Position numbers and translations under genes: made by a program. From NCBI RefSeq assembly GCF_004359215.1, contig NC_090615.1, forward strand, positions 6,017,775-6,081,774: a DNA stretch of 64,000 nucleotides, in the 5' to 3' direction. Origin of the DNA: Bremia lactucae (taxonomy: Eukaryota; Oomycota; Peronosporomycetes; Peronosporales; Peronosporaceae). The notes under the pieces are model-generated. The model saw nothing but the letters and a program-made list of their open reading frames with translations, had not been told where the DNA came from and did no database searches. Shown here piece after piece: positions 31,664 to 42,436 of the stretch (positions are counted from its first letter, which is position 1; the number at the start of each line of letters is the position of its first letter).

Positions 31664-31766
31664 TTCAAAAAGACCATTTCGCGTGTGTTCAGAAAATGGT
31701 TTTGTTCCATGTGGTACGGACCCGGGCAAATTCGTCCGCCACGACAGGAACCGTTCGTGAGCTTAC

Positions 31767-32720
31767 GTGACTTTGTACGTCGACAATATGCTAATTGGAG
31801 GTAATAATGCTCGCTCAATTGACAATGTTGCGGATGAACTTGTAGGTCATTTCAAGCTCAAGACGCTAGTCAATGTTAAATTTATTTCCGGCATTAATGT
31901 GACGAACGAGCAGCATACGAAGAAGCTCAAAATTAGCCAAACTGCGTGCATGACAGAATGGTTGAAAAAAATCAACCAAGTCGACGCGAAAGTGGTGAGA
32001 AACCCAAGTGTGGAAGGTAAAGTCAAGCGAGAGAAGAAGGACCCGAAACTGGAGAATTGTCCATATCGATCTCTGGTGGGATCACTCCTGTATGTGGCAA
32101 CAGGAACGAGACCTATTATTGCGTTTGCAGTGGGTCGATTGAGTCGACATTTGGAGAAACTAAGTGAAGAGCATTGGAATGCAGCTGTTCGTGTGTTACG
32201 CTATTTGAAGCCGACTGCAACGAATGGAATTTGCTAACGTAGCAAGTCTGGTGGGCTCAAACTTAGTGCATTTAGTGATGCAGAGTAGGGAAGTGACAAG
32301 AGTAATCGACGTTTGATATCTGGAGTCATGTTGATAGTTATGACTGTCCTGTCATTTTTAAGTCGAAGCTTCTTAACCGTTTTTCTTAAAGAACTGCGAA
32401 AGCTGAAAACGTGGCGCTTTTGTTGTGTATCCAAAAAAAGTTGTGGACAAAGATTTTATTGATGGAAAGAAAGTCAAGATCGACGATCCAGTCATCGTGT
32501 ATGAAGATACTCAGAGTGCGAATGCTAAAAACGATGGATATTAAAGTCGAGCGAAGCACATTGAGATTCGTTATCATTTTCTTCGCGACCAAGTCAAGGC
32601 CAAGGTAATTCATTTGGAGTATGTTGATTCTTGACTTCAACTCGCAGATTTTCTGACCAAGGCAATTTCGACTAAAAAGTTTCAGTTTCTCGTGGCGAAG
32701 ACAAACGTCGATGCTCACAA
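31767..32720 (+). pseudogene. Copia reverse transcriptase C-terminus and RNase H
   Basis: 31767-32237 gives TLYVDNMLIGGNN (YVDD box, here YVDN), FKLKTLVNVKFISGINV, SLVGSLLYVATGTRPIIAF and HWNAAVRVLRYLKPT. Beyond the stop, 32255-32720 keeps traces of RNase H: LSAFSDAE, VIVYEDTQSAN, SRAKHIEIRYHFLRDQV and LADFLTKAIST, the standard Copia pol end. The YVDD to YVDN change and the stops make it inactive. Confidence 0.85.
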
Positions 32721-32770
32721 GGTATCCCCCAGACAGTAGTAATTGTGGAGGTGCATGGATTTAGACGATC

Positions 32771-32860
32771 TGCCAATGGACGTCGAGCTTTTCTCATCTG
32801 TAAAATACAAATGCCAATGGACGTCGAGCCTTCTCCAGCTGTAAATACAAATATTTAGTA
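32771..32860. repeat. Tandem repeat, about 42-46 bp x 2
   Basis: TGCCAATGGACGTCGAGC..TTCTC..CTGTAAA..TACAAA occurs twice in succession just after the Copia pol end. Confidence 0.75.
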
Positions 32861-32879
32861 AATAAATGATTGAAGTGAC

Positions 32880-34560
32880 GATGCAGGCAAAATACCACTA
32901 AAATATTTTCAATCTTACCTTTCCAATTACTTTCCGAAGGGCATAATAGGGGATCTTGTTATTGACATCTTGAAAAATGTTTTCACGTGGGGTAGGCTGT
33001 CCAAAAGGTAAGATCTTCATTTGCTGCTTGGCAAGTCCTGTGGTATATTCAATCTGGAAGCTTTCGATCGATTGAATTATCTGTTCACAGCATCCAAGAA
33101 GATTTTCCATGCTGCTTGCGATAATTCATTTACGATACTGTGGGCACCCTCTCCGCGGGAGGTGACGGTGTGGCCGACATGCCGTATCGAATTTGTCCGC
33201 GCCCGAAGAAACTTTTTCTTGTTCGGATTGATCCATGTCGTTGAGAAATATTCAACAATATTCATGTGGCCTTCATTTTAACTGCTCCAGAATGCTTCTT
33301 AGTTTTCCTCGAATTCATTTCTTGTATTCGAATAGACGACCTGTACAAAATTAATAATTAAAGCGAGAAAAAAATAGAATGTGAATGAACATTCCCAATG
33401 GCAAGCAGAAAAAAAGAGAAAAAAGAAGTTGATACGTTACCATTCTCTATCCCCTTTTGAGAACGCTTTCGACTGTTCGTCATCTTCCCCAGCAAAATGG
33501 GGTTTACGTTTGGCAACGACGTTCTTTTCGATGCGCCACAAGTAAAGTATGATGGATGCTGCGGGAAAAGTGCTCTGTAATGCACTTGTTAGCGCAAGCC
33601 CAAGGTCAATCCCAACACTTTTGGAAGATGATCATCATGGAACAATCGTCGGATAAATTTTATTGCGATCATGTACGATTTGGCCCCCTTGCCCTTCATG
33701 AATTCAAAGGCGGCAGAGAAGATCGAATAAAGATTGGTGTTTTCAACGTGTAGCAGAGGAAATCGTGTTTTGCTGGTGTTGTATGTGCAATCCAGCAAAA
33801 GCGCATCGCAGTGGTTTCGTACAAGCTCCACGTTTTTTTGGATGCGCAAAAAAAGAGATGGTGATGTGCCCCGAGGCGTCCTTCTCGATGTCTATATCGA
33901 ATCCGTTATCCGAGAAGGTTTCGTATAGCGTATCCATCGGAGTTCGTCCATCAAGCATTTCTATGGCATTTTTTGCTTGATATCCCAAAATTTCCGTTTG
34001 ATGATCTCGAATGGCACATCTTGCTCCCTCAAAATGGTCTGGACATGTCGGGCTTTCAAACCAGACGGAAAGAGTCCGGCAATTGGCTCCTCTTGGGTCT
34101 CCAAGATACGAGTATGCACTGGATGGGCAGTCGTCGATGTGGAGGAGGTCGTTGTGTTCATTGCAAGTGACTGTAAAGGAACAGGTGCTGTCTGTAAGGA
34201 GGGTAGAGATTGTTAATGCATTGATATCTTATAAAAATTTACTCAAAAATTATTGCATAGCTTACCTTTTGCTTCTGTTCCAACTCCTTTAAAAGGGCAG
34301 TCAATGGGCACTGCCTTTTGTTATTCGACATCTTGTTTCTTGGAAAAGTCTGTGACGGTTTTTGGTCTAAACATCCACGATCACATTTTATAGTGAACAA
34401 CTTGTCTGCCATCTCTTTGCTTGTAAGAAGATTTGGTGACAATTCTATAACCCTTTGCAGCCGCCATCTTATTGATATGTTCTTCCATGGCCTTCCGCTC
34501 AGTGAACTGTCTGTTTTCCTGCTGCTCAGCGTCCATTGAGTATTAATAGTCGTTAGTGCG
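32880..34560 (-). pseudogene. MULE-type transposase with introns, decayed
   Basis: Read on the minus strand: an N-terminal FAR1-like part (CDRGCLDQKPSQTFPRN, CPLTALLKELEQKQ), a GTAAGC..TTACAG intron (34265-34192), then GLKARHVQTILREQ, EMLDGRTPMDTLYETF and ITISFFAHPKKRGA. The DDE region follows: CDALLLDCTYNTSKTRFPLL, then the ASIILCLWRIEKNV segment. A second intron (33440-33341, GTAACG..TACAG) is followed by VGHTVTSRGEGAHSIVNELS. This domain order is that of oomycete MULE transposases. Frameshifts near 33975 and 33800 and stops in the third exon show it is dead. Confidence 0.8.
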
Positions 34561-34678
34561 GTAAAAAGCGGTGAATCAGATAAATCAGAGAAAATAGCAG
34601 ATTGAGTGAGGATCGGCACAAATAGTCAGAGTATTGGAAGAATTTATCAGGCACAGTCAAGAATGTTTTCTATAAAGC

Positions 34679-34735
34679 TAAGGGAGCGAGAGAGAAAGAG
34701 ACAGAGAAAGAGAGAGAGAGAGAAGCACGGCAAAA
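34679..34735. repeat. GA-rich microsatellite
   Basis: An interrupted run of GAGAGA/AAAGAGA units. It lies upstream of the MULE coding region on its minus strand. Confidence 0.85.
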
Positions 34736-34889
34736 AACACGTCGTGGAAACTCGTGCTAGCAACGCTGCAGTCCGACAGGTCACAAAAAATCGGTCAATA
34801 GAAATAAAGAAAATCGCGATTTGTATTGTCAGGATACCTGATTTGGAAATTTAAACCAATCATAATTTAGCATTTTGTAAGTTTACTTT

Positions 34890-34965
34890 ATGTCTGTGGC
34901 TCTAGCACTTTTGTCTGTGGCCGTAGTAGTTATGTCTGTGGCCATAGCCGCGGCCTAATATATAT
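34890..34965. repeat. TGTCTGTGGC tandem repeat (three copies)
   Basis: TTTGTCTGTGGCTCTAGCAC, TTTGTCTGTGGCCGTAGTAG and TATGTCTGTGGCCATAGCCG follow each other at about 22-bp steps. They may be the terminal region of the MULE; the matching end near 32880 was not found. Confidence 0.6.
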
Positions 34966-35483
34966 GTAACGTGACACCCTCCCATAGCGTTTTTATACTT
35001 ATTTACAAATAATTGTGAGCTGTAACAATAAGCCTACATTCTCTCGTGAATTCACCCAATTCAGCAGGACAATGATGTATAACGGAGCAGATTTTTTTGG
35101 CACATGCATAGATATTAGCGAAGCTTAAGTAATTGTGACTAGTAACAACAGGTACATTGGCAAGTGCTTGTTCTGTCCACCATTCGCTAGTCGAATATTA
35201 GCTCTTTTTTAAGTCACTTGCACAATGAAATAGAGCCCTTAAAAAAGTAAACCTTTTACCAAAAGTCAATTATCTTTGTCTAATATACATCACCCTTCAA
35301 ATCACAAATTCAGGCAAAGGTCACTTTTTCTCACCTTTAAAATGAGCCTAAATGAAATTTATTTCAATACATCCTTCAAGGAGCAACTCCCAATGCTCGT
35401 CGTTCGTCAATCAAGATTGCTCGCGTTGCCAAATCAGGAGTACCATCCGTTTTTGATGTATTTAGCTCCACGTGGCGTCGTCC

Positions 35484-35491
35484 CTCATTCT
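35484..35491 (+). promoter_or_regulatory. Candidate oomycete initiator of the Sec63 gene
   Basis: CTCATTCT fits YTCATTYY and lies about 75 bp before the ATG at 35564. It supports that ATG rather than the in-frame ATG at 35276. Confidence 0.4.
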
Positions 35492-35563
35492 CTAAAGGTT
35501 AGAAAGCGAGCGAGTCATCGGTTTCAAGGCTTTATCCATTCGCTCCTCGTCAATCTTGCGACA

Positions 35564-37425
35564 ATGTTAGAGTACGACAATTCAGCTTTTTACTACTTCT
35601 CGGTATCGCTCTGTGCGCTATACGTCGTCCCCGTGACGTTCTTGTCGCTCCGTCGCATTCTCTACGGCGTCTTTTTAAAAGACCGACTCTTAGACAAGAG
35701 CCACGTGCGATGCGAGCGTGAATTACGGAAAGTTAAGCAATTACAAGCGGAAAAGACCGCGTTTCGCAATGTCTTTTCACTCCCATTTGTCTTAAACTTG
35801 CTCGTACTAGGCACGGTCTGGTACGCTCTTGTTCGGATGATGTTACTCCTAAAAGACGATTCCGAGATCAAATCGTTTGATCCATTTGCGATTCTTGGCA
35901 TCGCAGCAGGCACGACAGAGCGTGAAATCAAGCGTGCGTATCGGAAAATGAGTCTTTTGTATCATCCCGACAAGAATCAAGGCGATCCCGTGGCCGAGCA
36001 AAAGTTTATGCTCGTGGCAAAAGCTTACGAGGCGCTTACGGATGAAGTGGCCAAAGCCAATTACGAGAAATATGGCAATCCTGATGGTCGACAGGCACTT
36101 CAGTTATCCATTGGACTCCCCACGTTTCTTTTGGACCCGGCAAACCATAATCTCGTGCTCTTTTTGTACCTCTTGATCCTCGTTGTGGCCATTCCAAGCT
36201 GTGTCGCGCTCTGGTACTCCCACTCGAAGAAATACGGCGATAGTATGATTATGTACGACACGTATGGCTTGTATAATTTTGCCATGTCACAGAACTCGCA
36301 CCCACGAATGTTGCCCGAGATTTTAGCCGGTTCCGCTGAATTTCGAGAAATTCCAAGCCGATCAACCGACGAAGCAGAGCTTGCAGCGTTATCCAAGGCA
36401 ATGAAACAAGCTGATGTCATGGCCAAGCCAAAGTTTAACCATCCGGCAATTACCAAGGCCAATTTGTTACTGCATGCCCATTTTTTGCGGGAAAAATTAA
36501 GTCCGTCCTTGCAAAGTGATGTCAATGCCATGTTGAAAAAATCCATTCAATTAGTCGATGGGATGTTGGAGATTTCTGTAATGAAATCGTGGCTTCAAAC
36601 GTCGTTGAATCTAATGGAGATGCAACAGTATTTGACACAAGGTCTGTGGTTTAAAGACGCTCCGTTCTTACAATTGCCACATATTACCGAAGTCGAAGTA
36701 AAACATATTGTCTCGGGCAAACATCCGGTGCGAAGCATGCACCAATATATTGCAATGAAACCCGAAGATCGAAAAGGATTGAGTGGTTTGTCGGAAGCAA
36801 ATTGCAAGGAAGTCACGGCGGTGTTGGATATGATGCCACATATGGAGTTACAAATCTCGGTAGGGGTCGAAGACGAAGACATGATTGCGGAAGGAGACAT
36901 TATGACGGTCACAGTGACGCTCACGCGTCAGAATGTTAAGGAAGGCGATACGTGCGACTTGGTCTATGCGCCTCGGTTCCCGTACCCAAAGATGGAGCGT
37001 TGGTATTGTGTCGTCGGGGACTCCAAAATGAATCACTTGCACGCTTTTGCAAAAATTACATCCCAAGAGCGCGTGGTGGAGAAAAAATTGCAATTGCAAG
37101 CACCACCGAAAGCCGGCACGTATCAATTGGACATTTTTGTCAAGAGTGACTCGTACATTGGCATGGATTTGCGTGCAGTTGCCAAGGTATGTTTTTATGG
37201 AGTGTTTTTTTTTTAGAAGGACTTATGTAGTTGATTTATTGGTGGTTGTAGTTTAATGTCGCGTCCGCATCTTCATTGCCAGTGTACCAGCCTCATCCGG
37301 AGGATTTGGAATTAGATAATGAACCGACGCTGTTTGAACAGGTGATGAATGCCGCAGACTCGAGTGATAGTGAGGAGGAGAATTTGGAGCCCGAAGAGGT
37401 GAAGGAGGCCAAAAAGGATAAATAG
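35564..37425 (+). CDS. SEC63: Sec63-like ER translocon J-protein, two exons
   Basis: Exons 35564-37186 and 37252-37425 with a 65-bp phase-0 intron (GTATGT..GTAG) give 598 residues. The start MLEYDNSAFYYF leads into a first membrane span, a second near residues 66-86 (FVLNLLVLGTVWYALV), a J domain (FDPFAILGIAAGT to KANYEKYGNPDG) with HPD at 134-136, and a third span near 190-210 (FLYLLILVVAIPSCVALW). The Sec63/Brl region follows, then an acidic C-terminus (SSDSEEENLEPEE), the usual Sec62-binding type tail. Sec63 recruits lumenal Hsp70 to the Sec61 channel. The frame is open upstream to 35276, but those 96 residues are not Sec63-like and contain the initiator-like site, so the start at 35564 is preferred. 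Confidence 0.9.
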
Positions 37426-37682
37426 AGGGGGACGAAGTTTTTACCGAAAAATGTTGCTGTGGTGCAAATTATACTTTTGTGCTTACATTTAAATGGATTA
37501 AAAAGACGGTCAATTTACTGCTCCAATTATTAGATAAAGAATCTTTATTACAAGTGCCTTAGCAATCGACACGAAATTTTATCACGACACATTTATTGCA
37601 ATAGCCAGTATGAGTTAGTAAAATTCCGGGGCGAAATGTGGATAGTGAATGAACAATAAGTATGACTACCGTGCTCTGCGCT

Positions 37683-38341
37683 TTAAGAGGAAGTCTCGAC
37701 GCTTAAATGCCCTAAAACAAAAGGCATCTGGTCGAAATGTGGCATTAAATCCTTCGCTCGAAAGACTTGATTTAAGTCTACAAGGACGTGTTTTCCCTCA
37801 GCAAGGCAGGACAGAACCTTGAGCATCAAAATGTGGTTGCAATTGTCCTTGTTGGCAGTCTTAACGCCAAGTGTTTTAAAACCAACTAGGACGATTAATA
37901 AAGAATTTTGAACAAATTGTGTTGTCAATGCTTCAAACTTCTGTTGTAAATCTTGTAGGTCGTACGTGTTACTAAAGGGAAATGGAAAAAAATTAGGCAC
38001 TTCTGGAGTCGGTCATCTTCTTCGATAACATCACTTCGTGCTAGCGCTATCGTTGTTGCATCTTGTGCAAGTGGTAGTTAGCAATTCGAACGTGCCTGCA
38101 AGCCGTGTATGCCGCGATTTGCAGAGCGCAAAACAAAGCTTGCAAGCGTTAGATGCATCTTTTACAACAGTGAATGTATTAAGCTCATAAGCACAGAGGA
38201 CAAGCCTACTTATAACAATACAAGGATGTTGCTTGTCCCATTGATTTCTCTACTTGTTCAAATAAGTAACCGCTCCAAATGTTACCGAGGCATATCACCA
38301 AACGGTTGCCACATTTCTATCTTTTGAGTGATGTCGGACAT
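37683..38341 (-). CDS. Small unrecognised spliced gene (model tentative)
   Basis: The last exon, about 37954-37683, opens after a pyrimidine-rich acceptor (CATTTCCCTTTAG) and reads NTYDLQDLQQKFEALTTQ, then LLIVLVGFKTLGVK, LMLKVLSCLAEGKHVLVDL and ends GHLSVETSS. An upstream exon with LTTTCTRCNND could join at a phase-2 GTGATG donor. A possible first exon starts at 38341 (MSDITQKIEMWQPFGDMP) before a GTAACA donor. The middle is uncertain. No family was recognised. The last exon alternates hydrophobic and charged residues like a globular protein, so it is probably real. Confidence 0.35.
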
Positions 38342-38479
38342 AACATTTAAAATGTGAAGAGAACAATGGTCGGACGTTGCTGGAAAGGTGAAATCCTCGT
38401 AATGTCGTTATCAAATTTCGGCTTTAAAATGGTTTCGTAAAATAAGTCAGAAGTTTGCATTATTCTATTGCAATTATTG

Positions 38480-38773
38480 ATGAATCCAATAGTATTCACG
38501 GCTGAGGCGTGTCGTGTCTGGACGGGACCTTCCGGCACGCCTCTACACGCAATTGAAGACGCGGAGCAACATCAATTTGATATCATTCCCTTCAGCGTTC
38601 ACGTATGGCTACAACCACAATCGAATACTGCTGCAATTGTTAAAGACAGCTCAACCCAACAAGGTCTATATGTAGTTAAAAGCCCGCCATTCAGCAATCA
38701 CTTATCAAATGCACAGCTGCATCAAAGTCTTTTGCTGCCAATGAATACAATGTCTTGCTTCTCGATTTACAGG
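38480..38773 (+). other. Possible extra 5' exons upstream of PrimPol
   Basis: Two stretches look coding. 38480-38640 reads NPIVFTAEACRVW, then FSVHVWLQPQSNTAAI. 38699-38773 reads SLIKCTAASKSFAANEYNVL, then LLDLQ, flanked by CATTCAG and GTGCGT. A splice from 38773 to 38866 (GTGCGT..CATTCAG) would be in phase with the PrimPol frame and join LLLDLQ to EKLQQGYFF. They could be an N-terminal extension of PrimPol, a separate small gene or decayed exons. Confidence 0.35.
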
Positions 38774-38802
38774 TGCGTGACAATTTCATGACGTTTTAAA
38801 TA

Positions 38803-40789
38803 ATGTCTGAGGATTGCAGCCCGTCCCCATTTGTGTCGAGTATTCTAGTGATTATCGACATTCAGGAGAAGCTCCAGCAAGGATATTTCTTTCGTCGACC
38901 TCACCAAGTAGTTGAAAATCCTCCATCCGAAACTCAAAGGGAATCAGGTGACTCGTTGAGAAACGCGTTCTTTGAGACGGAGGCCGTAGAAGACTTGCTT
39001 GTTGCTATGCATACTGCTTTTCCAAAAATTCCTTTATCAGAACGTGCCAACGATTGTCTCGCGAAACGAACAAGGAATTCTCAAACAGCCACAAAAACAC
39101 TTGATAAAACAATCAAGCGTCGAAAAACGCTGTCCGCCAATGCCTTTTACGGAACAATTGAGGATGGTCTTTTCAACCGGTCTTTCGATCATCAGTGGCG
39201 AGCATTCTATAAAACGCTACAGTTTAGAGTTTCTCACTCGCTACTGTGTCAGCTTGAAGGTACTGCACCACTTTTCTCGTCCTTTCCTCGTCAACAAGAA
39301 GCGTTTGAATTTGCCGATCAAGTGGTAGCTCTTCGATGTCAATGGGCTTCATCAGCTCGTCCGTATACCGACATTCCACGTGTCTTTTCGTTTGAGAGTG
39401 CTCCTGATGGTAGACGGCGATTCCTTGTTGCTAGTTTTCAGGAATTTTGGAAAAACTACGAAACTTGTCGCGCTGATCAACGACATGTGTACGAGATCAT
39501 ACGTGAAGGTGTGCCCTGTCGACTTTACTTTGATTTGGAGTTCAAGCGGGCGATTAATCCTACCATCAATGGCGATGCTCTTGTAGCAAGGCTTGTGTCA
39601 TTGCTTCAATTACAGCTCGTTGTACGTAGGAAATTACTCTTCTCATTGGAATCTCAATTTAACACTGATTTTGAAGCGCGAGTACAGGATTTACGTAAAG
39701 TGTCAAGACATTTATCAGCTGGATTCGTCCACGCTTGCAAAATTTAGTCGCCATCTCATTGTACGACAGCTTTCGCATGCTATCGCTATCAAGCTTACTT
39801 CTTGTGGTTTGTCGTCATAGTTTCATTTACCGAATGGTAGCCTCTTTACGAATAACCTTCATGTGGGAGCTGTACGGATTTTCCTCTCTACTTGTTCGTG
39901 GCTACGACAGATCTTAACCTTTTAATTCATTACAGTTCGTGCGAAAATGCATTCACGATCTTGTAGCTCACAATACGGATACAATAATCAAAGCTTCTGC
40001 AGACCTAAGGTCGCCATTTCTCGTCAATGTGGAATCGATCGACGATCCTTTTGACAAAAAGCAGCTCTTTATCGACACGAGTGTGTACACTCGAAATCGA
40101 ATGTTTCGGGTTCTAGGCTCTTCCAAATATCAAAAACAAGCCGTATTACAATTACAAAGTCCACGTAATGCTTTCCAATTGAATCAAGACTTGTTGAAAG
40201 ATACGTTCGTGTGTCCATATCCGTCTCTTGAAGCTATGGAGCAAGAGTTAAGGACTAAGCACTATCGTCTGCTTCGCTGTGATTTATCATCCCGTAAAAT
40301 GCCAGGAACCAGCCAGTATGTCATGAACAACAAGAGCCTTTCCAATTTAACAATTGAAGGCCGACACTCGATGTATCCTGCCTTAGATGCTTTTATTCGC
40401 TCCCAAGCTACTACTGGAGGTATACAAGGCGAGATTCGTACGGTTCAAATGCGTACGAGAACTCCATTGCTGTCGAATGAAGCGAATAATGAGCATCAGA
40501 ACCAAGAAACACCGAGTCTCATTATCTATCACATGATGCACAATCGTTGGTGTGCAAATATCAAGCGACCCCACAAGAGCAATAATATTATGTTTATTGT
40601 TGACATCCACCAGCATGTATTTTATCAAAAATGTCATGACCCAGTCTGTCAGGCCTTGGACTTTCGGTACTTTGTGCCTATTTATAATTACGGTTTCGTA
40701 AAAAAAAGTGTGAATTAACATTGATTTGCCATAGGTCCCCATTAAAGCCACTACCAGCTCATTTCAAAGAAATCTTGAAAGTGAGATAA
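38803..40789 (+). CDS. PRIMPOL: PrimPol primase-polymerase, five exons
   Basis: Exons 38803-39621, 39677-39760, 39821-39871, 39936-40666 and 40735-40789 (introns 55-68 bp, all GT..AG) give 579 residues. Motif I is CRLYFDLEF with Asp244 and Glu246. Then LDSSTLAKFSRHLI, and NNLHVGAFVRKCI across an intron. Motif III is LFIDTSVYTRNRMFR with Asp365. A zinc finger follows: RWCANIKRPHKSNNIM and YQKCHDPVC with Cys524, His531, Cys551, Cys556. PrimPol re-primes stalled forks and bypasses lesions in nucleus and mitochondria. The acidic RPA-binding tail of the animal protein is absent: the protein ends at AHFKEILKVR. The first 170 residues do not match animal PrimPol. The start at 38803 is the first in-frame ATG; an upstream extension is possible. 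Confidence 0.88.
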
Positions 40790-40907
40790 GTAACTCGTCA
40801 TTTTCGAAATTTAGATTTTAAACATTCGTAAATTGTAGAAATGTTGTATTAAATTGCATTCAAATTATTGTCTTAATTACCCCAACTACGTCGCAAAAAA
40901 GCGGATC

Positions 40908-42354
40908 CTAAAGTTGCGCAGCTGCGCCAGAACTATTGTGATCATTAATGAGCATCACCAAGTAAGCCGTCGCGGTCTTCAAAAACATATTGAGATTATC
41001 ATGCAACTCTTGGCTAAACACCGCAGTGGCTCCTGATCCACCTTTTACTGAACCAGCAGGTCCCTGTTGCCCATTCGTCGCCATTGACGTCACCAAACTC
41101 GTCGTTGCTGGGAGCAAATACGAAAGAGCATTAGCCGACAACGAAGCTTGCGCGCTTGCAATGGCATTTGCTGATTGGGGTTGGCTAGGAATCGCATTCA
41201 TTGTCGGTAACTGCAGTACGCCAGTTGCCAAGAAATCGCTCACGTTAATTGTACCCATTCCATGAGGCAACGTGTCACCTACACCATATTTTCAAAAAAA
41301 TGAAAAAAGTTGAAAAACAAAATAGCAATTGCTTTCTTCAATTACCTGTAATGAGACTGCAAACTTCGACGTATGGGAATCCGCCCAAATCTTTGAGTTC
41401 CTCCAGTTCCGTATAATGTCCTGGTCGTTCTCGAATCAGTCGTTCCCAATCCATTTCGTCTTTTGGAATCGAAGCGAGATCGCCGGAAAATCCAGTTGCA
41501 TGTTTAAATTGATGATAGCGCTCGATTAATTTCACATATTTGTCCTTAATCTCCTCTAAATGATTCAATCGAATACATTAGTCGTTTTTAACAATACCTT
41601 TCACAATTGCACGTACGTTCGGTAAAAGTAGCCGAACAGACGTTATTGAGCTCCATGAGAACGTTTGCCCACCCTTGTGGCGTTAATTCTTCTTCTTTAG
41701 ACCCTTCCTCGTCATTCTTGGCTTTCCAGTATAGAAACAAGAGCAATTCTTCCACTCGCTCGGGGGTCCATCCCACGTCTTCTGTGCGCGCTTTCTTTAA
41801 AGGTGCTTGTGCCTCCATTACAGACGTTGCTCGCTTCATTCGAGGCTTGCGTTCAGCTTTAAGTTTGCGTATTAATGGCATCCCTTCTTTTCCTTCTTCT
41901 CGAGTCGCAGCAATACGACGACAGACGTCTACATATGCACATCCATGCTCTTTAAATTGACGAATCCTCGAAGCATTTTCAGGTCGTGCTGCAATAATTG
42001 CCTTCCATTGCTCTTCAGAAAGAGACCCTTCTTCTCCCCCAATATCTTTAAAAAGGTCGTAGTCCATCATAAGTCGTGCATATTTCGACTTTAATTGCTC
42101 TGTTTCATTTAAAAAAAATGCCATTTCATTTAGTAAATGAATAAATTAAAAAACACAAACAAAGAGAGCGAGGTGGCCGGACCCACAAACAGCGACGTCT
42201 TGTAGCGGGTATTCAGCTCTGTGGTAATGTCGGACCACGCACGGGCCTTAATACCACGGCCTGTGCGTAAATTCGAGTCCTCGCGTGCTTTTTCAAAGAG
42301 CTCCATTAGTGCCTGCTCCATGGCCGGCTCCCAAGCTGCACGCCTCCCATTCAT
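40908..42354 (-). CDS. Two-repeat Myb/SANT-like DNA-binding protein, four exons
   Basis: Exons on the minus strand: 42354-42183, 42099-41617, 41555-41346 and 41278-40908, with introns of 83, 61 and 67 bp, give 411 residues. Repeat 1 starts AAWEPAMEQALMELFEKARE, with WSDITTELN, QLKSKYARLMMDYDLFKDI, GCAYVDVCRRI. A basic linker (KLKAERKPRMKR) leads to repeat 2: WTPERVEELLLFLYWKA, GWANVLMELN, IKDKYVKLIERYHQFKH, GFPYVEVCSLI. The C-terminus is Ala/Ser/Gly-rich. This is the Myb/SANT-like (Myb_DNA-bind_3) fold found in some regulators and Harbinger accessory proteins. Both repeats are split at the same codon, in phase 1. The first donor (GTCCGG) is unusual and is chosen for frame. Confidence 0.72.
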
Positions 42355-42436
42355 TTTTCTGGATTTATACTTTAAATGGGGGCTTCCCCCCCAGAAAGGA
42401 TTTTAAAGCAAATATTCTTTAGAAGAGGATATCGAA

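Noticed and set aside
35276..35563. In-frame upstream ATG giving 96 more residues on Sec63
   Set aside because: The extra residues are not Sec63-like, and the initiator-like CTCATTCT at 35484 lies inside them. Similarity starts at the ATG at 35564.
36100..36546. Minus-strand 148-codon ORF in the Sec63 gene
   Set aside because: Shadow ORF; no independent signal.
42373..42392. G/C hairpin (GGGGGC..CCCCCCC) as a terminator
   Set aside because: Intrinsic terminators are not expected in a eukaryote; it is a short G/C run between divergent genes.
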